Positions 27,396-35,456 of a stretch of DNA of 64,000 nt are shown here, piece after piece. Within the stretch, counting starts at the first letter, position 1. Each line of letters opens with the position of its first letter. The stretch is from Candidatus Methylomirabilis sp. (GTDB taxonomy: Bacteria; Methylomirabilota; Methylomirabilia; Methylomirabilales; Methylomirabilaceae): assembly GCA_002634395.1 (NCBI GenBank), contig NSJM01000003.1:1-64000 (forward strand). Direction: 5' to 3'. The notes below the pieces were generated by a model. That model made no database searches and was not told the origin of the DNA. It saw only the letters and a list, made by a program, of their open reading frames with translations. A program made the position numbers and the translations under genes.

Positions 27396-29048
27396 ATGAA
27401 CCTCGCCACACTCCATGTTCGGAAGACCTTCGAACCGGACCGGCTACGATCCATCCTGGTTGTGAGCCCTAACTGGCTGGGTGACGCAGTCCTCGCTCTG
27501 CCTACGCTCGCCAACCTTCGCCGCTCCTGTCCTGATGCCAGAATCTCACTTCTCGTGCGCCCGTGGCTGAGCCGGTTGTTTCGATCCTTGCCGTTCATCG
27601 ACGAACTGATTGAACTGCCGAACAGGGGTGAATTAATGTGGGCGGCGACAGCGCTGCGGCAACAAGACTTTGAATTAGCCCTGCTCTTGCCGAATAGTTT
27701 TCGAGCGGCGATGATCAGTCGACTGGCAGGCATTCCGCATCGAGTCGGGTATGCGACCGATGGGCGAGGTCCTCTTTTGACGGTGGGGGTGCGCCCTCCG
27801 AATGAGATGCCACTACATCAGGCGGACTCCTATCTTGGCCTGCTCCGGGCCCTGAAGTGGGATGCATGGTTGCGTCCGACAGAATTCCTGCTTCCGCCGG
27901 GAAGCGATGCGGAAGTGGAGAAGCTGCTTACCGACTCGGGCGTCTCTTCTCACACCCTGTTCATCGGCATGACCCCAGGCGCGGCCTACGGGACGGCAAA
28001 GCGTTGGCCGGCTGACCGGTTTGCCGCAACTGCCGATCTTTTGATTGATCGTCTTGGAGCCACTGTTCTGTTGTTTGGTGCACCGAATGAAGCCTCATTA
28101 ACACGAGCTGTCCGCGAGCGGATGCGCGGGACCGCCATCGACTTCGGCGGAAGGACGAGTCTGACTGGATTAGCCGGCCTGCTCCGTCGATGCGCGCTAC
28201 TCCTCACAAACGATACGGGGGCGATGCATCTGGCCTCCGCCTTGGGGATTCCGTGCGTCGTCCTGTTCGGCCCGACGGATCCTCGCCGGACCGGTCCTCT
28301 TGGCTCCGGACATCAGATGCTTTACGATTCGCCGTCCTGTGGTCCGTGTCGCTACCGCCACTGCCCTCTCGACCACCGATGTATGCAAGGACTGGACGTA
28401 GAGAGGGTTGCAGCCGCGGCGGAGACCCTTCTTATGCGATCAACCTCCATCACTGAGGAGAAAGTCAGGCGGCTGCCCGCGGTCTTTCTGGACCGAGATG
28501 GTACGATTAATGAAGAAATAGGACCGATTCAACGCCCGGACCTGATGAGGCCGATTCCAGGGGCGGCAGAGGGATTGAAACGTCTTGGCGAGGCAGGGTA
28601 CCTGCGGATCGTCGTCAGCAACCAAGCGCGAGTGGCCCGAGGGGACGCAACGGAAGAGCTGGTTGAAGCGAGCCATCAGGCACTTCTGCGGCTACTCGGA
28701 GCGGATGGAGGAGAGGTAGATGCCTTCTACTACTGCCCTCATCACCCCCTGGAAGGGCGCTTCCCGTACAGACGGGTCTGCTTGTGCCGCAAACCGGCTC
28801 CCGGGTTGGTTCAGCAGGCGGCTTTTGAACAGCAGGTAGACATGGATCGGTCGTACGTCGTGGGGGATAAGGTGAGCGACATGCTGCTGGCGGATCGGTT
28901 AGGTCTCCCTTCGGTGCTGGTACTGACCGGCTATGGGCGAGCGTCGCTGGATTGCCTGAATTCGTCTGGAGGTCCGCTGCCCGCCCATACGGCCGCAGAC
29001 CTGCGGGGCGCCGCTGAGTGGATTATACGCAGACGAATTTTGGGATGA
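27396..29048 (+). CDS. fusion of heptosyltransferase (WaaF-like, GT9) and heptose-bisphosphate phosphatase (GmhB-like)
   Basis: A 550-aa two-domain protein. Residues about 20-350 are an ADP-heptose:LPS heptosyltransferase: ILVVSPNWLGDAVLALPTL, GMTPGAAYGTAKRWP, NDTGAMHLASALGIPCVVLFGPTDP. Residues about 365-530 are a HAD phosphatase of the GmhB type: VFLDRDGTINEE, a zinc-loop pattern CPHHPLEG...CLCRKP, and VVGDKVSDMLLADRLG. GmhB removes the 7-phosphate from D,D-heptose-1,7-bisphosphate during ADP-heptose synthesis. The fusion therefore joins donor synthesis with donor use. ATG 27396 starts right after the repeat tract. The gene ends in ATGA with the next GT9 gene. Confidence 0.9.
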   Translation: MNLATLHVRKTFEPDRLRSILVVSPNWLGDAVLALPTLANLRRSCPDARISLLVRPWLSRLFRSLPFIDELIELPNRGELMWAATALRQQDFELALLLPNSFRAAMISRLAGIPHRVGYATDGRGPLLTVGVRPPNEMPLHQADSYLGLLRALKWDAWLRPTEFLLPPGSDAEVEKLLTDSGVSSHTLFIGMTPGAAYGTAKRWPADRFAATADLLIDRLGATVLLFGAPNEASLTRAVRERMRGTAIDFGGRTSLTGLAGLLRRCALLLTNDTGAMHLASALGIPCVVLFGPTDPRRTGPLGSGHQMLYDSPSCGPCRYRHCPLDHRCMQGLDVERVAAAAETLLMRSTSITEEKVRRLPAVFLDRDGTINEEIGPIQRPDLMRPIPGAAEGLKRLGEAGYLRIVVSNQARVARGDATEELVEASHQALLRLLGADGGEVDAFYYCPHHPLEGRFPYRRVCLCRKPAPGLVQQAAFEQQVDMDRSYVVGDKVSDMLLADRLGLPSVLVLTGYGRASLDCLNSSGGPLPAHTAADLRGAAEWIIRRRILG

Positions 29049-30211
29049 CCGCCTTGTTGTGGAATGCTGCTGTGCCGATGGAACAGGTGCAGCGAATCCT
29101 TATCATTAAGCCGAGCTCCATCGGCGATGTGGTGAATGCGCTGCCGTTTCTTAGCTCGCTCAGGCAGCGGTACCCTGATCGACATATCGCATGGCTGATA
29201 GAGGAGGAGGCGGCAGAACTGCTGCTGGGTCATCCCCTGCTGGATCAGGTCATTGTTTCAGGCCGCAGGAGATGGGGACGGCAGATACGGACACCCTTCC
29301 GCTGGGCGGCGGCGCTGCGAGAGATCGCTGCGCTGGTCGCTGAACTCCGTCAGGGTCGGTATGATCTCGTTGTCGATCTACAAGGACTGCTGAAGAGCGC
29401 CCTCATGGTAGTGTGTGTCGGCGCGCAGTATCGGGTCGGTCTCACTGGGGCTCGCGAGGGGAGCGAGCGCGTGTTGACTCACGTGGTGCCGCTTCCGCCA
29501 GGGCCGCTACATGCCGTAGATCGGTATCTGGAGGCGGCCAGGTTCTTGGGGGCGGACCCACTATCGAAGGCATTTGTATTTCCCTCCGGATCAGAAGACG
29601 AGGCAAGGGCTGAGGCGCTCCTGGCTGAGGCAGAGGTACGGCCGGATACTTTGGTAGTCGCCCTGAATCCTCACGCGCGTTGGCGGACAAAACTCTGGGA
29701 AGAGGAGCGGTTCGCGCGTTTAGGGGAAATGTTGGCACAGCGACATGGGGCCAAAATACTCCTGATCGGGTCCTCCTCGGACCTTCCGTCGGCCAGGCGT
29801 GTAGCAAGCCGGATGAACCCCGCCCCGCTCGTGGCGGCAGGCCGGACAGATCTCACGCTCCTGATCGCCCTCCTGAAGCGAATCGATCTTCTGGTGACGG
29901 TGGATTCCGGTCCCATGCATTTGGCGGCGGCGCTCCAAACCCCCCTCGTCGCGCTCTTTGGCCCAACCGACCCACGCCTCATCGGTCCCTACGATGGCGA
30001 CTTATCCACCGGCCAGACAGGTGGGGTCGTGCTCCGTGCCCCTCTTCCCTGCAGTCCCTGCTCCAAGCGGTGGTGCCGGATTGACGCGGATCGTCTCTGC
30101 ATGCGCTCGATCTCTGTCGAGGAGGTGGCGGAAGCCGCCTCTGCACTCCTGACCACAGGTGCAACATGTCGAACGGGTCGCAATCTTTCGTCATCAGAAC
30201 CGCGAGGTTGA
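29045..30211 (+). CDS. ADP-heptose:LPS heptosyltransferase (GT9, WaaC-like)
   Basis: A 388-aa GT9 protein: RILIIKPSSIGDVVNALPFL at the N-terminus, VVDLQGLLKSALM, ALNPHARWRTKLWEEERFA, LLVTVDSGPMHLAAALQTPLVALFGPTDP near the C-terminus, and a cysteine-rich end (LPCSPCSKRWCRIDADRLC). It is probably heptosyltransferase I acting after WaaA, with the upstream fusion acting next, but the assignment of order is inference. ATG 29045 overlaps the previous stop (ATGA); ATG 29078 is an alternative. It is the last gene of the envelope operon. Confidence 0.88.
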   Translation: MTALLWNAAVPMEQVQRILIIKPSSIGDVVNALPFLSSLRQRYPDRHIAWLIEEEAAELLLGHPLLDQVIVSGRRRWGRQIRTPFRWAAALREIAALVAELRQGRYDLVVDLQGLLKSALMVVCVGAQYRVGLTGAREGSERVLTHVVPLPPGPLHAVDRYLEAARFLGADPLSKAFVFPSGSEDEARAEALLAEAEVRPDTLVVALNPHARWRTKLWEEERFARLGEMLAQRHGAKILLIGSSSDLPSARRVASRMNPAPLVAAGRTDLTLLIALLKRIDLLVTVDSGPMHLAAALQTPLVALFGPTDPRLIGPYDGDLSTGQTGGVVLRAPLPCSPCSKRWCRIDADRLCMRSISVEEVAEAASALLTTGATCRTGRNLSSSEPRG

Positions 30212-30311
30212 TCGAGTCCTCCAGAAAAAGCGATAATTGATTGATCGATTCTGTTTTACGAAGTCACGACTCAAGTATTTAGGCTGAAGACCAAAGATTA
30301 TATATTATCTT

Positions 30312-30389
30312 GCAAGGCACGAATCGAGCCATTTACGCTCTTCTTGGTTCCTGTTCCAAAAAGCCTTCAGTCTTTAGCCTATGTACCTG
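30312..30389. repeat. imperfect direct repeat, copy A
   Basis: It begins GCAAGGCACGAATCGAGC and ends TTCAGTCTTTAGCCTATGTA plus CCTG. It aligns with copy B at 31691-31769 with small gaps, at roughly three quarters identity by eye. The two copies bracket the beta-propeller gene. The right part has a period-7 character (CCTTCAG, TCTTTAG, CCTATGT). Confidence 0.65.
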
Positions 30390-30407
30390 CCGAAAGGGCG
30401 AATTCCC

Positions 30408-30437
30408 TTGACAAGTGTGGATCAGCTCGATTATTGT
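30408..30437 (+). promoter_or_regulatory. putative promoter of the beta-propeller gene
   Basis: A perfect TTGACA (30408-30413) is followed after 18 bases by TATTGT (30432-30437), a partial -10 match. The expected start is near 30444, about 94 bases before the ATG. Confidence 0.45.
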
Positions 30438-30537
30438 TTTCGGGGCTTCGTGCGATAGATACCCTGGAAAAGGGGACGGCCAGGCGTGACCGCGTACATG
30501 GTGAACGCTAGATGCGATGATGGAGTGAGCCGTACCA

Positions 30538-31665
30538 ATGACGCATAGACAATCAGGACTCTCAGGAGATAACGGTTGGCGCCCAATTGGCTTGATTGTC
30601 GCCGGTGTTGCCTGTCTGGGGTTTGTGGCATCCGGAGCGGTAAGAACTGCGAATGCCGCCCCATTGGCCTATGTGACGAATTCCGCCTCGGCCAGTGTCT
30701 CTGTCATTAACACCGTTACAAAGACTGTTCTAAGCAATATTTCAGTCGGACTAACGCCCGAGCAGATCGCCATCACGCCGAACGGCGCTCGTGCCTACGT
30801 CACCAACTCCGGCTCCAACACCGTCTCGGTCATCGACACCGGCGGTAACGCCGTAGTCGGTAGCCCAATCTCGGTAGGATCCAATCCGGTCGGTATCGCC
30901 ATCACGCCGAACGGCGCTCGTGCCTACGTCACCAACTCCGGCTCCAACACCGTCTCCGTCATCGACACCGCCGGTAACGCCGTGGTCGGTAGCCCGATCC
31001 CGGTGGGGTCAAGCCCTGCCGGCATCGCCGTCATCCCAAACGGCGCCCGCGTGTACGTCGCGAACTTTGGCTCTACCACCGTCTCGGTCATCGACACCGG
31101 CGGTAACGCCGTAGTCGGTAGCCCGATCCCGGTAGGATCCAATCCGGTCGGTATCGCCATCACGCCGAACGGCGCTCGTGCCTACGTCACCAACTCCGGC
31201 TCCAACACCGTCTCCGTCATCGACACCGCCGGTAACGCCGTGGTCGGTAGCCCGATCCCGGTGGGGTCAAGCCCTGCCGGCATCGCCGTCATCCCAAACG
31301 GCGCCCGCGTGTACGTATCCAACTTTGTGGATAATACCGTCTCCGTCATCGACACAGCTACCAACACGGTTATTACGACAATCCCGGTGGGGTCGAGGCC
31401 TGATTTCCTGGCTGTGAGTCCTGATGGGGCATCGGTGTATGTGCCGAATCAAGGCTCAAATACCGTCTCGGTCATCGCTACGGCTACAAATAGCGTGACC
31501 GGCAGTCCAATTGCGGTAGGTACGGCTCCTACCGGGATTGCCTTCAATCACGTAGGCGCCCCAATTATTCCTACCCTCTCAGATGGTGCTCTATTGCTCC
31601 TATTCGTTGCCATGGCTGCTACGCTCGCCGTGCGGATTGCCGGCAGGTCCATCGTGGACCAATAA
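30538..31665 (+). CDS. secreted YVTN beta-propeller protein with IPTL-CTERM-like tail
   Basis: A 375-aa exported protein. A signal peptide (LIVAGVACLGFVASGAVRTANAA) precedes about seven YVTN/NHL-like blades of 43 residues (pattern GARAYVTNSGSNTVSVIDT...VVGSPI.VGS.P.GIAI.PN). The C-terminus has IPTLSDGALLLL, a hydrophobic stretch and then RIAGRS. That tripartite tail matches the IPTL-CTERM sorting signal, thought to be handled by an exosortase-like enzyme; no such enzyme is in the window. Blades 2-3 and 4-5 are almost identical at DNA level. It is convergent with selD and stands alone on its own promoter. The ligand is unknown; surface or extracellular binding is likely. Confidence 0.85.
   Translation: MTHRQSGLSGDNGWRPIGLIVAGVACLGFVASGAVRTANAAPLAYVTNSASASVSVINTVTKTVLSNISVGLTPEQIAITPNGARAYVTNSGSNTVSVIDTGGNAVVGSPISVGSNPVGIAITPNGARAYVTNSGSNTVSVIDTAGNAVVGSPIPVGSSPAGIAVIPNGARVYVANFGSTTVSVIDTGGNAVVGSPIPVGSNPVGIAITPNGARAYVTNSGSNTVSVIDTAGNAVVGSPIPVGSSPAGIAVIPNGARVYVSNFVDNTVSVIDTATNTVITTIPVGSRPDFLAVSPDGASVYVPNQGSNTVSVIATATNSVTGSPIAVGTAPTGIAFNHVGAPIIPTLSDGALLLLFVAMAATLAVRIAGRSIVDQ
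30873..31316 (+). repeat. 258-bp two-blade tandem duplication inside the propeller gene
   Basis: Bases 30873-31058 and 31131-31316 are identical over 186 bases, offset by 258 bases (two blades of 129 bases). Going left, identity continues with two mismatches to about 30818 and 31076. The single-blade period of 129 bases is visible from about 30781 (AACGGCGC starts at 30781, 30910, 31039, 31168 and 31297). Confidence 0.9.
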
Positions 31666-31690
31666 ACCATCCTCCACCGACGATCTGTTC

Positions 31691-31769
31691 GCAAGCACGA
31701 ATCAAGCTATTCACGCGACCTTCCCGGTTCCTACCCCTAAAAGTCTTCAGTCTTCAGCCCATCTACCTG
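31691..31769. repeat. imperfect direct repeat, copy B
   Basis: It begins GCAAGCACGAATCAAGC and carries CTTCAGTCTTCAGCCCATCT near its end. It matches copy A at 30312-30389 and lies between the propeller stop and the selD stop. Confidence 0.65.
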
Positions 31770-31776
31770 TTACCGA

Positions 31777-32826
31777 CTACGGCTCTACCCAGATCCGACT
31801 ATCCGCGTCCTCAATGATTTCGCCGATCAGGGAAGAGGTCGGCGTCTGACGCTCCTGCAGGCGCTGAATCAAGGCCGCAGTCCTGTTCTTCGGCGAAGCG
31901 ATCAGGAGCCCACCGGAGGTCTGGGCATCGCACAAAATAAGCTGGGCCTCTTGCCGAATCGCGGAATCCCAGACAATGGTTCCTTGCAGCGATGCATGGT
32001 TGCGTTGCGTCCCGCCCGGGTAAATTCCCTCCTGGATTAACGCCCAGGCCTCCGGGAGAATAGGAACCTTTGAGAGCGACACTCGCGCTCCTACCTTGCT
32101 GCCCGCTGTCATCTCGCGCAGGTGACCGAGAAGCCCGAAACCTGTAACATCCGTGCATGCATGTGCGCCCACCTCCACCATGACCTCCGATGCGCTTTTG
32201 TTCAGAGTAGCCATGAGAGCGACGACAGCATCGATTGTTGATTGTGCCGCTTTGCTGCGTTTGATGGCCGTAGTGATGATTCCGATGCCGAGAGGTTTGG
32301 TCAGAATCAGATCATCCCCGATGAGAGCGGTCGAGTTCTTCAAGATCTTTGCAGGATCGATCAGCCCGGTCACGACGAGGCCATATTTCGGCTCCGGGTC
32401 ATCGATACTGTGTCCTCCGATAATTGGAACCCCAGCCTCATGAACCTTATCGGCGCCGCCGCGAAGAATGTCTTCCAGAATACTCAGCGGGAGCGATCCC
32501 ACTGGAAAACCGACAATGTTGAGAGCGAACAGTGGAGTGGCGCCCATGGCATAGATGTCGCTCAGAGAGTTGGCGGCAGCAATCAGGCCACAGCTATACG
32601 GGTCGTCCACGACGGGCGTAATATAGTCCACAGTCTGGACGATCGCCTGTCGACTGTCCAGTTGGTAGACAGCGGCATCATCGGAGGTCTCCGCCCCCAC
32701 AAGGATATTAGGGTCGTCAAATCGTGGAAGCCGGCCCAGCACCTGGGCCAGATCAGCCGGGCTGATCTTGCACCCTCAGCCCGCCCCATGCGATAAGGAC
32801 GTGAGTCGAATCTGTTGATCACTCAT
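31777..32826 (-). CDS. selD: selenophosphate synthetase, itself a selenoprotein (Sec17, in-frame UGA)
   Basis: Makes selenophosphate from selenide and ATP. A plain reading frame starts only at 32742, but the frame continues upstream through a TGA at 32778-32776. Reading that TGA as selenocysteine gives MSDQQIRLTSLSHGAG-Sec-GCKISPADLAQVLGRLP, the complete SelD N-terminus. Sec is at residue 17 and lysine at 20, where E. coli has Cys17 and Lys20. Later blocks VQTVDYITPVVDDPY, AANSLSDIYAMGA, GGHSIDDPEPKYG, TDVTGFGLLGHL and CDAQTSGGLLIA are intact. ATG 32826 sits seven bases after AGGAG; ATG 32829 is the alternative. A SECIS-like hairpin follows the UGA. It is the last gene of the minus-strand operon, 16-19 bases after the PAP2 gene. 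Confidence 0.93.
32750..32768 (-). promoter_or_regulatory. bacterial SECIS-like hairpin in selD
   Basis: Directly downstream of the UGA codon (32778-32776) the mRNA reads AGAUCAGC-CCG-GCUGAUCU, a perfect 8-bp stem. Its loop begins about 16 bases after the UGA, within the distance known for bacterial selenocysteine insertion elements. The loop carries a G but not in the fdhF arrangement. Confidence 0.7.
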
Positions 32827-32845
32827 CATTGATCTCCTCAAGGCA

Positions 32846-33457
32846 CTACTGAAAGGTTTCCGGCCCGTAGGCCGAATGGTCTTTGTTGTCTCTCGATCTA
32901 TTTGTAAGTCGGACTTGTATAATTCGCATCAGCCGCTGGATCACTGCGGCGCTAAGAAGTCCGACAAACACTCCCCAGAGTGCTCCGGCCAGCACATCAA
33001 ACGGATAGTGGGAGCCGACATAGACCCGGGAATACCCAACCAGAGCGGCTGCAGAGAAGCAGATGAATCCTGCTCGTGGGTAATTATAGGAGAGAACCGT
33101 AGCTAAGGCAAACATGTTGCTGGCATGGTTTGAGGGGAAAGAGAATGAAACAAGACGCGTGGTGTCCCTGAGAGGATGAAATGGCCGAGTTCGTTGGAAC
33201 AGATCCTTCAGGAGTTGGCTGGTTTCATCGGTGAGGAGAATCACAGCGATGGCGAAGACAGCTATCATGCGATCGCGTTTTGGACGGAAGAGGAAGATGT
33301 ACACAAGTAGGGCCGCCGCTGGGAAGGCGAAGTTCCATTTATTGCTGACGAACGGCATCAGAAGATCGAAGAACCAATTTCGCAGACTTCTATTAATCAG
33401 GTGGAATCCCGCTTCATCCCACTCGCGCAGTTTCTCTAGCCACGGCAGAACAGACAC
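32846..33457 (-). CDS. PAP2-family membrane phosphatase
   Basis: A 203-aa membrane protein with all three PAP2 signatures: K-x6-RP (KDLFQRTRP), PSNH (FSFPSNHASNMF) and SR-x5-H-x3-D (SRVYVGSHYPFD). It dephosphorylates a lipid-linked (di)phosphate; undecaprenyl diphosphate or a lipid A phosphate are both plausible. Neighbours are a GT2 dolichol-phosphate-mannose-synthase-like enzyme and a flippase, which favours a role in undecaprenyl-phosphate-sugar metabolism. GTG 33457 has GGAG seven bases upstream. Confidence 0.9.
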   Translation of the reverse strand: MSVLPWLEKLREWDEAGFHLINRSLRNWFFDLLMPFVSNKWNFAFPAAALLVYIFLFRPKRDRMIAVFAIAVILLTDETSQLLKDLFQRTRPFHPLRDTTRLVSFSFPSNHASNMFALATVLSYNYPRAGFICFSAAALVGYSRVYVGSHYPFDVLAGALWGVFVGLLSAAVIQRLMRIIQVRLTNRSRDNKDHSAYGPETFQ

Positions 33458-33471
33458 TGTTTGCTCCAGAT

Positions 33472-34449
33472 TTACGGCTGCGCGCGGGGCTGTGCGCGGC
33501 CAAACAGAAACACCACTCCCCCTAACCCGCTGCAGAGAGCCGTGACAGCGAACCAGAGCAAGGAGAGGCTGATCGCGCTGGCAGAATCCAGGCCGACCGT
33601 AGTGAAGAGGTAGACGGCACTTCCCTCACGAAGACCAAGACCCGCGACCGAAATAGGCAGCATCGAGATCACGCTGATCAACGGGACAAACAGGAAAAAA
33701 TAGCGGAGGGGGACGGACAGGTTGAGAGCCAGTGAAATCAGGTAAAAGATCGTGATGACCAGCGATTGTAAGATGAATGAAAGCCCTAATGCGAGCAGGA
33801 GGGCCTGACGATGGGTCCAGTACCGCTGGACCGCTTCGTACAGCCGATGGATCGTATCGTGAAACCGCCCAAGGCCCACGCCATGAAGCACCCTGAAAAA
33901 CAGCGCCTGAAGCCGATCGCTCAGCAGTGAAGCAATAAGCCCGACCATCCCTGCCGCCGAACCCACCGTCAACCAGATGATCAGTGGATCGCGTACGTGG
34001 GCGTATGCGGGGATAATGGCGATGCAGGCAATGATGGTGAGCGCCGCATAGCCGGAGAGTCGCTCTACGAGGATAGAGGCTAGCGATGCCTCGCGTCGCT
34101 CTGTCAGTCGTGAGACCTGATAGCCACGAACCAGATCGCCGCCGATGGCGGTGGGCAACATCAGGTTAAAGAACATCCCCTCAAAATACAGCAGGATGAG
34201 ACGCCAGTGGGAAAGGTAAATGTGCTCGGCACGGAGCAGGCACCTCCAACGTACCGTACTGAGCAACTGAGTCACCAGATAGAGGAGAATCGATCCGAAA
34301 AAGATCGGGATGCGCAGGGAGCGAAAGAGGGTCCAGAGGGCTTGCAGATCGGTTTTGGCTAAGAGGAGAGTCAGCAGCGCGATGCTGACGGTAAGCTTCA
34401 GCCAAAACTGCCAGGCATTGCCAGTAGAGCTATCGGCCGGCTTCAGCAT
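33472..34449 (-). CDS. lysylphosphatidylglycerol-synthase-TM-like flippase (UPF0104 family)
   Basis: A 325-aa polytopic protein with about eight predicted membrane segments. It shows the family pattern YLVTQLLSTVRWRCLL, FNLMLPTAIGGDLVRGYQVSRL, ILVERLSGYAAL and ISMLPISVAGLGLREGSAVYLF. These proteins (AglD/MprF membrane-domain relatives) are linked to lipid or glycolipid translocation. It starts inside the end of the GT2 gene (seven-base overlap) and ends 14 bases before the PAP2 gene. A likely role is movement of a lipid-linked sugar made by the GT2 enzyme; this is inference. Confidence 0.85.
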   Translation of the reverse strand: MLKPADSSTGNAWQFWLKLTVSIALLTLLLAKTDLQALWTLFRSLRIPIFFGSILLYLVTQLLSTVRWRCLLRAEHIYLSHWRLILLYFEGMFFNLMLPTAIGGDLVRGYQVSRLTERREASLASILVERLSGYAALTIIACIAIIPAYAHVRDPLIIWLTVGSAAGMVGLIASLLSDRLQALFFRVLHGVGLGRFHDTIHRLYEAVQRYWTHRQALLLALGLSFILQSLVITIFYLISLALNLSVPLRYFFLFVPLISVISMLPISVAGLGLREGSAVYLFTTVGLDSASAISLSLLWFAVTALCSGLGGVVFLFGRAQPRAQP

Positions 34450-35456
34450 CCATCCCTCCGACCTTGACCCCCATGGATTGTGCGCTGGACCATATAGATC
34501 GGTTTGCGCTGCGTTTCGTGATAAACTCGTGCCACCATTTCACCGAGCAGGCCCATACCCACCAGTTGCACCCCCAGAATCAGCAGGAGGATGGCGAGCA
34601 GCAAGAGCGGTCGCCCGCCGATCTGTTGGCCCATGAGCAGTTTGAGACCGGCCAGATACAGAAGCAGCCCTCCACCGGCAACTCCGACGGTCAGTCCCAA
34701 CCCGCCGAAGATCTGAATCGGGGACGTACTGAATCGGAGGAGGAATTTCACGGCGATCAGGTCCAGAAGGACCCGCACCGTTCTGGCAATGGAGTACTTT
34801 GAGTGCCCGAATTGTCTGGGACGGTGGTTCGTCTTGACTTCAGCGATGGCGATCCCCATCCAACTGGCAATAGCGGGAATGAATCGATGTAGCTCACCGT
34901 ACAGGCGGAGATTTTCCACTACCACCCGTCGATATGCCTTCAGGGTACACCCATAGTCGTGAAGCCTTACGCCGGTTGTGGCGGAAATGAGCCGGTTTGC
35001 CAGCATAGACGGCAGCCGCCTTGAGAGGAAGGGGTCCTTGCGATCGGCCCTCCAGCCGCTGACGACGTCGTAGTCCTGGATCAACTCCAGCAGCCTCGGG
35101 ATATCGGCCGGATCGTTCTGAAGGTCCCCATCAAGGGTAACAATCACGTCGCCTGTGGCGTGGTCAAAGCCGGCGGATAATGCGGCAGTCTGCCCGAAGT
35201 TTCGTCGGAGCACCACCACCCTCCACCTCGGGTCTTCCTTGACAATCGCCTCAAGAATGGCCAGTGTCCGATCGGTGCTGCCATCGTCCACGGCGATCAC
35301 CTCGTAGGATCGCGTAAGACCGCTAAGAGCCGAGACGATCTGATCATGGAGTGGACGAACGTTCTCCTCCTCGTTGTAAAAGGGGATAACGATGGACGGC
35401 CACGGCGCCCGCTGAAGATCGTCGTTCAAAGCGCATGGTGGTGAGGTGTCTTTCAT
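34443..35456 (-). CDS. GT2 polyprenyl-phosphate glycosyltransferase (DPM1/ArnC-like)
   Basis: A 337-aa enzyme. An N-terminal GT2 catalytic domain (SIVIPFYNEEENV, VIAVDDGSTDRT, LRRNFGQTAALSAGFDHA, VTLDGDLQNDP, HDYGCTLKAYRR) is followed by two C-terminal membrane helices (about residues 245-270 and 280-305). This layout is that of enzymes loading a sugar onto undecaprenyl phosphate. The product would be the donor for the GT83-like transferase encoded just upstream; the two genes abut with no gap. The sugar cannot be inferred. Confidence 0.92.
   Translation of the reverse strand: MKDTSPPCALNDDLQRAPWPSIVIPFYNEEENVRPLHDQIVSALSGLTRSYEVIAVDDGSTDRTLAILEAIVKEDPRWRVVVLRRNFGQTAALSAGFDHATGDVIVTLDGDLQNDPADIPRLLELIQDYDVVSGWRADRKDPFLSRRLPSMLANRLISATTGVRLHDYGCTLKAYRRVVVENLRLYGELHRFIPAIASWMGIAIAEVKTNHRPRQFGHSKYSIARTVRVLLDLIAVKFLLRFSTSPIQIFGGLGLTVGVAGGGLLLYLAGLKLLMGQQIGGRPLLLLAILLLILGVQLVGMGLLGEMVARVYHETQRKPIYMVQRTIHGGQGRRDGC

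Larger units (their letters stand above)
30212..30537. other. intergenic region with direct repeat and promoter
   Basis: No gene is visible in these 326 bases. The first 100 bases are AT-richer than their surroundings. A diverged direct-repeat copy (30312-30389) and a putative promoter (30408-30437) lie in the second half. Confidence 0.6.

Noticed and set aside
30763-31320. CRISPR-like regular repeats
   Set aside because: The 129-bp period encodes propeller blades in frame; there are no short identical repeats separated by unique spacers.
31777-32742. SelD starting at 32742 as a truncated protein
   Set aside because: That start lacks a ribosome site and removes the catalytic HGAG-U-GCK segment, which is encoded just upstream in frame behind a good ribosome site.
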